64,000 nt of DNA from Bacillota bacterium (GTDB lineage Bacteria > Bacillota > Clostridia > Lachnospirales > Lachnospiraceae), in assembly GCA_023443225.1 (NCBI GenBank), contig JAEZVF010000098.1, forward strand, positions 62,001 through 126,000, given 5' to 3'. This document shows, piece after piece, positions 53,533 through 62,798 of this stretch. How positions within the stretch are numbered: position 1 is the first letter of the stretch; each line of letters starts with the position of its first letter. Below the pieces are notes generated by a model. That model did not search any database. It was not told the DNA's origin and saw nothing but the letters and a program-made list of their open reading frames with translations. A program made the position numbers and the translations under genes.

Positions 53533-53820
53533 AAAACGTTGACGGAGAGAGTAAGAATCCATAATAGCGAAAGTCAAAGCGAGTCAGAGATAGTGTGAGT
53601 CTGATACAAGTAGCAGATGTCTGAAAATCACTCCTAAGTTGTAAGCTGAAATTCTATTTCTATTCTGATAGATAAAGTAAGCTGTGCCGGTGTCCACCGT
53701 TATATGGAAGCATATCTATGTCGTTTATGAAGATACTTATTCTTAAACGGTATCGTATGTAAATAGGTGGTATAATGAAGAACTTCGGCTCTCATCCTGT
53801 TTATGGATGAGAGTTTTTTG
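53533..53820 (+). promoter_or_regulatory. T-box leader (Ile) of ileS
   Basis: Shows the Stem I features GGAGAGAGTAA and AGCGAGTCAGAGATAGTG, a likely specifier AUC in GAAAATCACTCC, the T-box AATAGGTGGTATAATG (53762-53777; an off-consensus GGTGGTATAA in place of GGTGGTACCG) and a terminator CTCTCATCC / GGATGAGAG (53789-53813) with six T. Uncharged tRNA-Ile should allow read-through into the second leader and ileS. Confidence 0.85.
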
Positions 53821-53921
53821 TTTAATAATGAGTTTTCCAACTTCCTTATTAAACTAAAAGCATAAAGCAAATGAATAACAATGCAGCAATTTAAAAGTGC
53901 TGACGATTGGGAAAGAGGTTA

Positions 53922-54029
53922 GGTTGAAAGAAAATATAAAATTAGAAAGGTCTGCCATGAATTCATTCTTTCAACCTTTTTATGAATGGCAGTATCACAT
54001 CTGGAAGCAGAAGTGATATGCAATGGGTG
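53922..54029 (+). ncRNA. Pseudoknot leader of ileS (copy B of the shared RNA module)
   Basis: P1 GGTTGAAAGAA (53922-53932) pairs with TTCTTTCAACC (53966-53976). CTGCCAT (53952-53958) pairs with ATGGCAG (53986-53992), interleaved with P1. P3 TATCACATCTG (53993-54003) pairs with CAGAAGTGATA (54008-54018) with one A-A mismatch, loop GAAG. The tail ATGCAATGGGTG (54018-54029) ends 5 nt before the ileS ATG. Compared with copy A the pseudoknot and P3 carry compensatory changes. Confidence 0.75.
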
Positions 54030-54034
54030 ATATT

Positions 54035-57000
54035 ATGTATAATAAGGTGTCTACAAATCTTAATTTCGTTCAACGAGAAAAAGACGTACTTAGTTTCTGG
54101 AAAGACAATGAAATCTTTGAAAAAATGGTAGAAGAGAAGAAAAAGGGAAAAACGTATACCTTCTATGATGGGCCACCAACTGCGAATGGCAAACCCCACA
54201 TTGGACATGTGTTAACAAGAGTTATCAAGGATATTATTCCTCGTTATCGTACAATGAAGGGTTATAATGTTCTTCGTAAAGCCGGTTGGGACACACACGG
54301 TCTTCCTGTAGAATTGGAAGTTGAAAAGAAACTTGGACTAGATGGAAAAGAACAGATTGAAGCATATGGTCTGGAACCATTTCTTCATGAATGTAAGGAA
54401 AGTGTTTGGAAATACAAAGGTATGTGGGAGGATTTCTCCAATACGGTAGGATATTGGGCAGATATGGAGAATCCTTATGTAACCTATGATAATAACTTTA
54501 TCGAATCCGAGTGGTGGGCTTTGAAACAAATATGGGACAAAGGCTTATTATATAAAGGGTTTAAAATTGTACCTTATTGTCCGAGATGTGGAACCCCTCT
54601 TTCCAGCCATGAGGTTGCACAAGGCTATAAAGATGTGAAAGAAAAATCAGTTATTGCAAAATTTAAAGTAAAAGGTATCGATAACGAATATATCCTTGCA
54701 TGGACAACAACACCATGGACACTTCCGTCAAACGTTGCACTTTGTGTCAATCCGAATGAAACCTATGTTAAAGTAGCTGTAAATCTCAATGCAAAAGGCG
54801 ACATTATCAAAGATTCCAATGAGGGAGAAGATGCTGTATCAGTAAGAACAGAGAAATATTTCTTGGCTGAAGCTCTGTTATCAGTGATTGAAGGTGAATA
54901 TACGGTTGAAGAAAGCTGTATTGGAACCGATTTGGAATATAAAGAATACGAACCATTATTTGATTATGTTAATCCAGATAAGAAGGCTTATTATGTAACT
55001 TGCGACAACTATGTTACCTTAACCGATGGTACTGGAGTTGTTCATATTGCTCCTGCATTTGGTGAAGATGATGCCAATGTAGGCCGCAGATACGATCTTC
55101 CATTTGTACAATTAGTGGATGCGAAGGGTGAATTCAAGCCAGAAGTTACTGATTTTGCAGGTATGTTCTGTAAAAGTGCTGACGAAGGAATTATGAAGAA
55201 ACTGGCACAAAGCGGACTGTTATTCAAGGTATTAAAATTTGAACATAGTTATCCATTCTGCTGGAGATGTGATACTCCTTTGATTTATTATGCCAGAGAC
55301 TCCTGGTTCATCCAGATGACAGCAGTGAAGGATCAATTGATTGCTAATAACAACACCATTAATTGGATGCCGGAGAGCATCGGGCAAGGAAGATTTGGAG
55401 ACTGGATAAAGAATGTACAGGATTGGGGAATTAGCCGTGACCGTTATTGGGGAACACCGTTAAATATATGGGAATGTGAAGATGGGCATCGGCATGCCAT
55501 CGGAAGTATTGAGGAATTAAGATCGATGTCCGATAATTGTCCGGAGAAGATCGAACTTCACAGACCATTTATCGATGCAGTCACTATAAAATGTCCGGAG
55601 TGCGGTAAAGAAATGCAGCGTGTAAAACCGGTTATTGATTGTTGGTTTGATTCCGGTTCCATGCCGTTTGCACAATGGCATTATCCATTTGAGAACAAAC
55701 AGGAATTTGAAGAACACTTTCCAGCGGATTTTATCAGTGAAGCGGTTGACCAAACTAGAGGTTGGTTCTATTCCTTACTTGCTATCTCAACCTTGGTATT
55801 TGATAAAGCATCCTTTAAAAATGTAATTGTACTTGGGCATGTTCAAGATGAGAATGGACAGAAGATGTCGAAATCAAAAGGAAATGCAGTGGATCCTTTC
55901 GATGCTTTGGAAGAGCATGGTGCAGATGCTATCCGTTGGTATTTCTATACAAATAGTGCACTATGGTTGCCAAACCGTTTCCACAATGGTGCAGTTACCG
56001 AAGGACAGAGAAAGTTCATGGGTACCTTCTGGAATACGTATGCATTCTTCGTACTGTATGCTAATATTGATGAATTTGATGCAACAAAATATACGCTAGA
56101 GTATGATAAGCTTCCAGTTATGGATAAATGGCTCTTATCCAAATTAAATACTGTGGTTAAGACCGTGGATGAAAACTTAGAAAAATACCGTATAACAGAA
56201 GGTGCTAAAATACTGGATGAGTTTGTTGATGAGATGAGTAACTGGTACGTAAGACGAAGCAGAGAACGCTTCTGGGCGAAAGGTATGGAGCAAGATAAAG
56301 TGAATGCTTATATGACACTTTACACCACCTTGGTTACACTCGCAAAGGTTGCCGCTCCGTTTATTCCATTTATGACCGATGATATTTATCGTAACTTGGT
56401 TGTTAATATCGATAAAACAGCTCCTATTAGTGTTCACCTATGTGACTTCCCGACTTATAAGGAAGAGTATATTGACAAAGAGCTAGAAGAAAATATGGAA
56501 GCCGTACTTGATACCGTTGTACTCGGACGTGCATGCAGAAATGCAGCGAACATCAAGAACAGACAACCAATCGGCAATATGTATGTAAAATCTGAATTTA
56601 CTTATGTAAATGCAGAAGGAAAAACAGAAGCTGGATTATCTGAATTCTATAAGGAAATTATCGAAGATGAATTAAATGTGAAAGCAATTACATTCACGGA
56701 TGATGTCAGAAACTTTACTTCCTATAGCTTCAAACCGCAATTAAAAACCTTAGGACCGAAATTTGGAAAACAGTTAGGTCTGATTCGTGAGATTCTGTCT
56801 GATGTAGATGGCAATAAGGCGATGGACGAAATTAATGCCACTGGCGGACTTAAAATCACACTGGATGGTGTGGAAGCAGTGCTTGATAAAGAAGACTTAC
56901 TGATTGAAGCAGCGCAGGCCGAAGGCTATGTATCAGATTCCAACTATGGAGTAACCGTTGTACTTGATACCAATCTCACATCGGAATTGATAGAAGAAGG

Positions 57001-57247
57001 ATTTGTACGTGAAATTATCAGTAAGATTCAAACCATGAGAAAAGATGCCGGTTTTGAAGTAATGGATCATATCATCATATCTCAATCTGGTAATGACAAG
57101 ATTAAGGATATCCTTACACGAAATGCAGAAATAATCAAGTCTGAGGTTTTGGCAGAAGACCTTATACTGGATAATGCAAAAGGATTTACTAAGGAGTGGA
57201 ATCTTAACGGAGAAACAGTTGTACTTGGAGTAGAGAAGGTAATGTAA
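54035..57247 (+). CDS. ileS: Isoleucyl-tRNA synthetase
   Basis: Charges tRNA-Ile. The 1070 residues carry the class-I signatures GKPHIGHVLTR and KMSKSKGNAVDP, the editing domain (AWTTTPWTLPSNVAL, GTGVVHIAPAFGEDD) and a C-terminal anticodon domain. It belongs to the longer eukaryote-like IleRS group rather than the ~920-residue form with a C-terminal zinc finger; IleRS of this type is often mupirocin-tolerant (family knowledge). The ATG at 54035 is chosen because the conserved leader tail GGGTG lies just before it; an in-frame ATG at 54023 lies inside that tail. Confidence 0.96.
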   Translation: MYNKVSTNLNFVQREKDVLSFWKDNEIFEKMVEEKKKGKTYTFYDGPPTANGKPHIGHVLTRVIKDIIPRYRTMKGYNVLRKAGWDTHGLPVELEVEKKLGLDGKEQIEAYGLEPFLHECKESVWKYKGMWEDFSNTVGYWADMENPYVTYDNNFIESEWWALKQIWDKGLLYKGFKIVPYCPRCGTPLSSHEVAQGYKDVKEKSVIAKFKVKGIDNEYILAWTTTPWTLPSNVALCVNPNETYVKVAVNLNAKGDIIKDSNEGEDAVSVRTEKYFLAEALLSVIEGEYTVEESCIGTDLEYKEYEPLFDYVNPDKKAYYVTCDNYVTLTDGTGVVHIAPAFGEDDANVGRRYDLPFVQLVDAKGEFKPEVTDFAGMFCKSADEGIMKKLAQSGLLFKVLKFEHSYPFCWRCDTPLIYYARDSWFIQMTAVKDQLIANNNTINWMPESIGQGRFGDWIKNVQDWGISRDRYWGTPLNIWECEDGHRHAIGSIEELRSMSDNCPEKIELHRPFIDAVTIKCPECGKEMQRVKPVIDCWFDSGSMPFAQWHYPFENKQEFEEHFPADFISEAVDQTRGWFYSLLAISTLVFDKASFKNVIVLGHVQDENGQKMSKSKGNAVDPFDALEEHGADAIRWYFYTNSALWLPNRFHNGAVTEGQRKFMGTFWNTYAFFVLYANIDEFDATKYTLEYDKLPVMDKWLLSKLNTVVKTVDENLEKYRITEGAKILDEFVDEMSNWYVRRSRERFWAKGMEQDKVNAYMTLYTTLVTLAKVAAPFIPFMTDDIYRNLVVNIDKTAPISVHLCDFPTYKEEYIDKELEENMEAVLDTVVLGRACRNAANIKNRQPIGNMYVKSEFTYVNAEGKTEAGLSEFYKEIIEDELNVKAITFTDDVRNFTSYSFKPQLKTLGPKFGKQLGLIREILSDVDGNKAMDEINATGGLKITLDGVEAVLDKEDLLIEAAQAEGYVSDSNYGVTVVLDTNLTSELIEEGFVREIISKIQTMRKDAGFEVMDHIIISQSGNDKIKDILTRNAEIIKSEVLAEDLILDNAKGFTKEWNLNGETVVLGVEKVM

Positions 57248-57289
57248 CAAGTATGGAACTATTAGGAACAGCAAACTGAATATGGAAAA

Positions 57290-57334
57290 GCAAGGGCGGA
57301 AATTATCATTGATTTCCGCCCTTGCTATATTTTT
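57290..57334 (+). terminator. Terminator after ileS
   Basis: GCAAGGGCGGAAAT (57290-57303) pairs perfectly with ATTTCCGCCCTTGC (57312-57325), followed by TATATTTTT. Confidence 0.9.
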
Positions 57335-57417
57335 GTGCTGATATTGACTCTTGCTTATTCCATTATCGCTCATCTTGTAGCCGTTAATCTTAGCGTCTTG
57401 GAAATGGAAACACCAGT

Positions 57418-60400
57418 TTACTTTTCCGGTACTCTTAGCACATCGCCCGGATGGATAAGAGAAAACCTGCTCTTATTGTTCAGCCGTTCCAGCTCATTCG
57501 TGGTGTAGCCCAGCTTGTGAGCAATGAGCCAAAAGCTGTCGCCTTTTTGTGCTGTGTAGGTGGTGTACCGTTTGACTTTCGGCACATCCTCCGTCACGCC
57601 GTACTGGTCAAAGGTGTATGTTGAGCCGTTAATATCCTTCTTGCCAGTAATGAAATTGCCGTTTTCGTAATACATCCACCTGCCGGAATCGTTCATCGTC
57701 CAGCCCTGTGCCGTATCGCTGGAAATCGCCAACTCCACAAAGCGGCGCAGCACTGCCGAAACCTCGGCTCTTGTGGCTGTACCCTGTGGGTCAAAGAGAT
57801 TGCCGTTTTTGCTCCTGATTACGCCTGCCATCTGCATCTGCTTCACGGCTTCCTTGGCGTAGGTGCTGATTTTTGCGTTGTCGGCAAAGGTGTTTTCCAC
57901 ATGAACCTTTGGCAGAGTATAGCCGATGGTTTTGGTGTAATTACTGATAATGACCGGCATCTGTTCACGGATGATGGACTGATCCGGGGCAAATTTTCCA
58001 TTGCCAACACCGTTCACGATACCGTTCTTGCTTGCCCACTCAATGTAGCCCATATAGTAGGCGTCGTTCTCCACATCGGTGAAACTACTCTGCTTGTAGT
58101 CACTCACATCGGCATTTGCCAGTCTGCCGAGGGCAGTGACGAACATTCCCCTGGTCATTACCGCGTTTGGACTAAAGGTGGATTTAGAGGTGCTGCTGAA
58201 CAGCCCACGGTTTATCACAAACTGAATATCGTCCTTAGCCCAATGGGTATTGATGTCGGTAAAACTAGGAGCATTCTGCTTGTAGCCCACGCCGTAGGTG
58301 GAGAAATGGTTGCTACTAAAGCGCAGTACCATGTCCAAGCTGTCATAGACAGAGCTGATCAACCACTGTACCTTGCCGCTTGCGTCCACATAGACCGCCT
58401 GCACGTTACCGGCTTTCTCGTTTACACCGAGGGTATAGGGAATTGCCACCGATACGCTACCTGCGCCGAAGTTGTGCACCGTATTGCCGCTGCCATAGCT
58501 TACCTTAAAGTCAAACACAGGGCGAGAACCGATAGCAGTCTTGGCGCTACCTCTAATGTCACTATTGTCCATACGGGTAGCGGTGATATTTACATCTGTT
58601 CCTGCTCGCTTGTTGATTTCCTTCCAAGCCGTTAAATCTGTACTGATAGTAACACCAGGATTATCTGTTGCTATAACAATATTTGCAATCTTTTTGCTGA
58701 TGATGAACTCCTGTACTGCCTTCGAAAGACTGATAGTAATGCTTTTTACGTTTTTTTTACCAGCCTTCACTTTCAACACAAGGGTGATGCCGTTAGATTC
58801 ATTGCCGCTTTTCTTTGCATCGGCAATTGCCTTATCAAAGGCGTCGGCCACATCTTTTTCAGTAATGTTTAGGGTTGCATTGCCATTGCTGAGTTTAGCC
58901 TCCACCTTGATTTCGACCTGTGTGGGCGCGTTTGGTCTATCTGATGATGGCGGGGTTACAGTAATGTCAGAGCCATTATCGGAACCATTATCGGAACCAC
59001 CGCCCGATCCACCACCGGAGCCGGGGTTACTGCCGCTACCTCCGCCTCCGTTGTAGCTCCAGTTAGCGGTTACAGCGACAGCCTTGCCAGGCATAGTGAA
59101 GCTGGCGTTTTTGTTGCTACCATTGGTAATGGCCACATCAGAGGAAGTCCAACCAGTAAAGGTGTAGCCACTGCGGTTTCCGGCATAGATGTTGATGATC
59201 GTGCCTTCAGTATAACTGCCCGCACCTGTTGCACCCGTGCCACCATCATTTAGAGTGACCGTATAGGTGGGATCAGCTTGCTTATCTTTGTAAGTCGCCT
59301 CAATGATAATTGCTTCCGTCGGCATAGTAATGACGATCGGGTTGGCGGTAGCATCATCCAAATCCAATGTTCCGGAGGTAATGACCCACTTATCGAACAA
59401 CTTATCCTCTGCTGGTGTGGCTGCAGTAAGGATAACATTCGCACCCTCGGCATATTCACCGGTGCCTGAGCCGCTATTCACGGTTAGGGCAAAAGTAGTA
59501 GCCTTAACCCGCACGGAACTATCAGTGCCGCTACCACTGTACAATAAGTACCCTGGCTCAGTATCAGGAACCCCGTCCCCTTTAATCTTAGTTATGTCAT
59601 CAACCATGATATAGGTGTGGGCATCAATTTCACCATCAATAGTGATATTACCATTATTTAACACGTTTGCACCCAACTGACCTGCTGAAATGCTTCCTTC
59701 TACATAAATAGTTGCGGCACCAGCCTCAACACCTGTTCCGGTTGCAATTGCTTCGCCTTTTATATGAATGTATGCCGTATCATAGGCAATTGCGCCATAG
59801 CCCCCATTTTGGAATGAATACACATCTTCCAAAACAGTGATAGAAACTCTACCGTCTGCATAAGCAGCAGTTCCACCAGCCGCTGTAGCCTCAGCACTAG
59901 TAATGGTAACGGCCGAAGGAGTCGTTTCAGAGGATACGAATACACCATAATTTTTCCCCTTTATATTTAATTCACCTTCGCCGGAAAGAACGACGCGGCC
60001 CCCGTTTATCACTTCCAAGGCGGGATGATCTTCATCCTCGCTATAGACATTTAGTATAAAACCATTCAGCTCAAAGGATATTTGCTTGTTATCCAAGACA
60101 ATACTTTGGTTATAGTCAATGCTCTTCAATAGGCTGATTATTGTTGGTTCCTCTCTACCTGTTGGTATATCAGCAAGAGCATCGTTTAAGTTTGCATATT
60201 TCTTCTCGCCGATTGCACAGACTGTATCTAAAACCCACACAATTCCGTCACTGCTACCGCCGTATTTTAGATAACCTGGATTATCAGAATCAGAAGTTCC
60301 CTCACCTTTATTTTTTACTGCTTCGCCAATCTTAATATAATTTTTAGCATCAATCATGCCATCGATTATTAATTTTGAATTAGGATTAGCCTTGGCACCT

Positions 60401-60960
60401 GTACCGTCCTCATTTAGTGCTCTAACATTGCCCTTAATCGTAACTTCTCCACTATTTGTAGCAACAGCTCCAACGACCGCACCAACGACGTTACCATTAA
60501 CAGTAATTTTGCCTATGCTTGCATTCACACCATAATTGATTCCCTCTACATTAGTAACGGTGGCAACGGAATTAACATGGTTCACATATGCCCCTGCGGT
60601 TGTTCCAGTCACATTAAATTCTCCCTCGCCGGTATACTCAACCGTTCCATTTGTCACCCGAAGTCCTACTCCTGAATTGTTATTTACTTTTAATTCATAC
60701 TCATTCAGAGCAAAAGTAACGCTCTTATCTTCAATTACCATGCCTTGGTCATAATAAATATCTGCCAGAAGCTCAATAGTTTTGCTTTCCCCTTCGCCTA
60801 TCGCATCTAGTGCCAAATCTAAGTTGGTATACTCATCATCACCTATTTTGCAGACAGCATCCGCTCCTTCAGCCAATGCTGAAATAGGTGCAATCGACAT
60901 TGAAAGGCATACGGTAAGCAGTATGGATAATACCTTTTTATAGAAATGCTTCACATTCAT
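57418..60960 (-). CDS. Large surface protein with SLH, cell-wall-binding and LysM modules
   Basis: A secreted 1180-residue protein. A signal peptide (about 1-30) is followed by ~500 residues of beta-rich repeats with two related halves, each starting with AVCKIG or AVCAIG and then 'YTNLDLALDAI' or 'YANLNDALADI'. Two InlB-type repeats (FDKWVITSG, FTGWTSSD) come next, then a Gly/Ser/Asn linker, a ~200-residue domain, three SLH domains (FTDINTHWAKDDI, FTDVENDAYYMGYI, FADNAKISTYAKEA), one GW-type wall repeat (GWTMNDSGRWMYYENG) and a C-terminal LysM (YTAQKGDSFWLIAHKLGY). GGAGAG precedes the ATG. The SLH, wall-repeat and LysM trio gives three wall anchors. Confidence 0.88.
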   Translation of the reverse strand: MNVKHFYKKVLSILLTVCLSMSIAPISALAEGADAVCKIGDDEYTNLDLALDAIGEGESKTIELLADIYYDQGMVIEDKSVTFALNEYELKVNNNSGVGLRVTNGTVEYTGEGEFNVTGTTAGAYVNHVNSVATVTNVEGINYGVNASIGKITVNGNVVGAVVGAVATNSGEVTIKGNVRALNEDGTGAKANPNSKLIIDGMIDAKNYIKIGEAVKNKGEGTSDSDNPGYLKYGGSSDGIVWVLDTVCAIGEKKYANLNDALADIPTGREEPTIISLLKSIDYNQSIVLDNKQISFELNGFILNVYSEDEDHPALEVINGGRVVLSGEGELNIKGKNYGVFVSSETTPSAVTITSAEATAAGGTAAYADGRVSITVLEDVYSFQNGGYGAIAYDTAYIHIKGEAIATGTGVEAGAATIYVEGSISAGQLGANVLNNGNITIDGEIDAHTYIMVDDITKIKGDGVPDTEPGYLLYSGSGTDSSVRVKATTFALTVNSGSGTGEYAEGANVILTAATPAEDKLFDKWVITSGTLDLDDATANPIVITMPTEAIIIEATYKDKQADPTYTVTLNDGGTGATGAGSYTEGTIINIYAGNRSGYTFTGWTSSDVAITNGSNKNASFTMPGKAVAVTANWSYNGGGGSGSNPGSGGGSGGGSDNGSDNGSDITVTPPSSDRPNAPTQVEIKVEAKLSNGNATLNITEKDVADAFDKAIADAKKSGNESNGITLVLKVKAGKKNVKSITISLSKAVQEFIISKKIANIVIATDNPGVTISTDLTAWKEINKRAGTDVNITATRMDNSDIRGSAKTAIGSRPVFDFKVSYGSGNTVHNFGAGSVSVAIPYTLGVNEKAGNVQAVYVDASGKVQWLISSVYDSLDMVLRFSSNHFSTYGVGYKQNAPSFTDINTHWAKDDIQFVINRGLFSSTSKSTFSPNAVMTRGMFVTALGRLANADVSDYKQSSFTDVENDAYYMGYIEWASKNGIVNGVGNGKFAPDQSIIREQMPVIISNYTKTIGYTLPKVHVENTFADNAKISTYAKEAVKQMQMAGVIRSKNGNLFDPQGTATRAEVSAVLRRFVELAISSDTAQGWTMNDSGRWMYYENGNFITGKKDINGSTYTFDQYGVTEDVPKVKRYTTYTAQKGDSFWLIAHKLGYTTNELERLNNKSRFSLIHPGDVLRVPEK

Positions 60961-60986
60961 CTCTCCTCTCGATTTTATTGATGTAA

Positions 60987-61469
60987 TTACTGCTGAGTCT
61001 TGGTTACAGTAATCGTCAATACTTCACTCATATACACAAGACTTACATTAATGCCTGCATCATTACATCCGGTGAATGTGCTGAAATCCGATGAATTCAT
61101 CTCATATACATCTTTGAGAAAGTCTTTTTTGATTGTTTCCCAATAGAGGGACACATCCTCTTCTTTGACCGATTCCAATGTGATTACTATGGAATCAACG
61201 CTTTCCAACACACCATTCACTGTTCCGCCCTTAAACTCGGGAATGTTTTTTGCCAGCTCGGATGTAGGCCACTTGCTGTCGCCAAAGGTTACTTTCTCGC
61301 CGTTATCTCCCTTGATGGTGAACTTGTCCCCATCTATATCCAAGTCGCCGCCGCCGGCTTTCTCAAAGACTTTTTCCGCAACTTTTTCCTCTAATTTTTC
61401 TTTCGCACCGCATCCAGTAAACGAAAACAGCAGCGTAAATGTTAAAAGATAGATTAGTATTTTTTTCAT
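60987..61469 (-). CDS. Lipoprotein related to its upstream neighbour
   Basis: A 160-residue lipoprotein, lipobox FTGC (Cys20). After a short Lys/Glu-rich linker comes a ~110-residue domain with KWPTSELAKNIPEFKGGTVN, which resembles AWPTTDLPGVPELKGHINQI in the next gene. It lies 26 nt upstream of the SLH protein gene, so the two are probably co-transcribed. Function is unknown; the pattern resembles DUF6591-type lipoproteins. Confidence 0.75.
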   Translation of the reverse strand: MKKILIYLLTFTLLFSFTGCGAKEKLEEKVAEKVFEKAGGGDLDIDGDKFTIKGDNGEKVTFGDSKWPTSELAKNIPEFKGGTVNGVLESVDSIVITLESVKEEDVSLYWETIKKDFLKDVYEMNSSDFSTFTGCNDAGINVSLVYMSEVLTITVTKTQQ

Positions 61470-61514
61470 AATACCAACTCTCCTCCCGGTTTTATGTGGT
61501 TTTTAACAGCCTAC

Positions 61515-62339
61515 CTATTTCTGATATTCAATGGACACAAGGTTTTCTGCACCTTTATAGGCAAAGCTCATCATGTTGCTGTCCTTAAAAGCGAGAAATT
61601 CCATGTGGTTGCTTTCCATATCCGGCTCTGTATCAAGGCTGAAGCCTGCCTCTGTTAATTCGCCAATGTAGCTTTTCACCTTTTCAGCACTTTCCACAGT
61701 TATCTCAAGCCGAATCGTGTCATCTTCCCGCAGGATTTGGTTGATGTGTCCCTTAAGCTCGGGAACACCGGGCAGGTCTGTAGTGGGCCATGCTTCTCCT
61801 TCGTCCTCTGGCATCTGAGATGCGCCACTGGAGACCCCTTTCAATCCAGTTAGAACGATGTATGCGGATATTTTCCCGGCATATTGGGGATTTGACTCCA
61901 TAGCGTCCTTACTAAGCATGATAGTATAACCAACACCATCCATATTGGCGGTAATCATGTAGCCATCCTGCGTTTCAGTCGTGCTTAAGTCTTTCGCATC
62001 TTTGAGTACACCCTCATAATAATCACACAGCGTGTCGATGTTATTTTCACTTACATAGCTGACTTCCAGGCCGTTATTCGCAGGGTTTTCCCTCACATCA
62101 AGGATCTCGGCGTCAGCTGCAAGAGGCAGGGTTTCTTTGGGATAGCTGGTCGGTAGCGTTTTGGAGCCGGCGGCGGTTTCATTTTGCGGCATTTTAGGAT
62201 CATCGGTGGTCTGACTTTGCTTGGATTCTCCCGATACGGCTCCGCCGTTTGCTTCGTTTGCCGCAGGCTCTTTTGCTCCGCATCCGGCAAGTCCAAATAT
62301 CAATATAGACGCTAAAACTAAAGATATAATCTTCTTCAT
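61515..62339 (-). CDS. Larger lipoprotein of the same family
   Basis: A 274-residue lipoprotein, lipobox LAGC (Cys20), followed by a disordered linker and two domains. The second (from about residue 185) is similar to the whole mature part of the adjacent lipoprotein: WPTTDLPGVPELKGHINQIL, then TIRLEITVESAEKVKSYIGEL. TAGGAGG precedes the ATG. The DNA is GC-rich for this genome. Binding target is unknown. Confidence 0.75.
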   Translation of the reverse strand: MKKIISLVLASILIFGLAGCGAKEPAANEANGGAVSGESKQSQTTDDPKMPQNETAAGSKTLPTSYPKETLPLAADAEILDVRENPANNGLEVSYVSENNIDTLCDYYEGVLKDAKDLSTTETQDGYMITANMDGVGYTIMLSKDAMESNPQYAGKISAYIVLTGLKGVSSGASQMPEDEGEAWPTTDLPGVPELKGHINQILREDDTIRLEITVESAEKVKSYIGELTEAGFSLDTEPDMESNHMEFLAFKDSNMMSFAYKGAENLVSIEYQK

Positions 62340-62412
62340 ATGAATATCCTCCTAAGGTTTTATAAGTTTTATAATAAAAATAAAGTTTTCTATACAGAAA
62401 AAAGCTCCTGTT

Positions 62413-62778
62413 TTATTTTAGGATGGTAAATTTGCCGATAAGGGGCAGAGGCTTTGCTTTCCCTCCAAATCCATAGATGAGGCCCATGATACCCAGTATC
62501 AGAATACCAATGCCGAAAATCGGCATCAGCATCCATCCAATCACAGGAATAATGCCTAATATCACATTACCTGCCACACCTGTAATCAGGAGTAAAAGTG
62601 ACTGGTTTGCATGAAATTTTGCATAGCCAGATTCGGGGCAGATAATGAGCGGCAGGAAGAACAAAAGATACGAAAGACCTGCCATTGTCTTATTCTTTTC
62701 TATATCCTCTAGGGTATAGGTAGTTTCCTGAATTATTATTTGCTCTTGATTTTGGGGATTGCTTTTTTGCTCTGTCAT
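62413..62778 (-). CDS. DUF4870-like small membrane protein
   Basis: A 121-residue protein with three membrane helices (about 32-50, 64-86 and 88-112). The helix block with LSYLLFFLPLIICPESGYAKFHANQ is the DUF4870/Tic20-like pattern (as YAKFHANQSLLL). The ATG at 62778 follows GGAGG; the ATG at 62793 overlaps that site. It sits 73 nt upstream of the larger lipoprotein gene in the same direction. Confidence 0.78.
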   Translation of the reverse strand: MTEQKSNPQNQEQIIIQETTYTLEDIEKNKTMAGLSYLLFFLPLIICPESGYAKFHANQSLLLLITGVAGNVILGIIPVIGWMLMPIFGIGILILGIMGLIYGFGGKAKPLPLIGKFTILK

Positions 62779-62798
62779 AATTAATACCTCCATTGTTC

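Noticed and set aside
54023..54034. ileS start at the upstream ATG
   Set aside because: This ATG lies within the conserved tail ATGCAATGGGTG shared with the ddl leader, where the equivalent ATG is out of the ddl frame or followed by the true start.
57901..58635. A long plus-strand frame inside the SLH protein gene
   Set aside because: Shadow of the GC-rich SLH coding strand; the minus-strand frame has signal peptide and domains.
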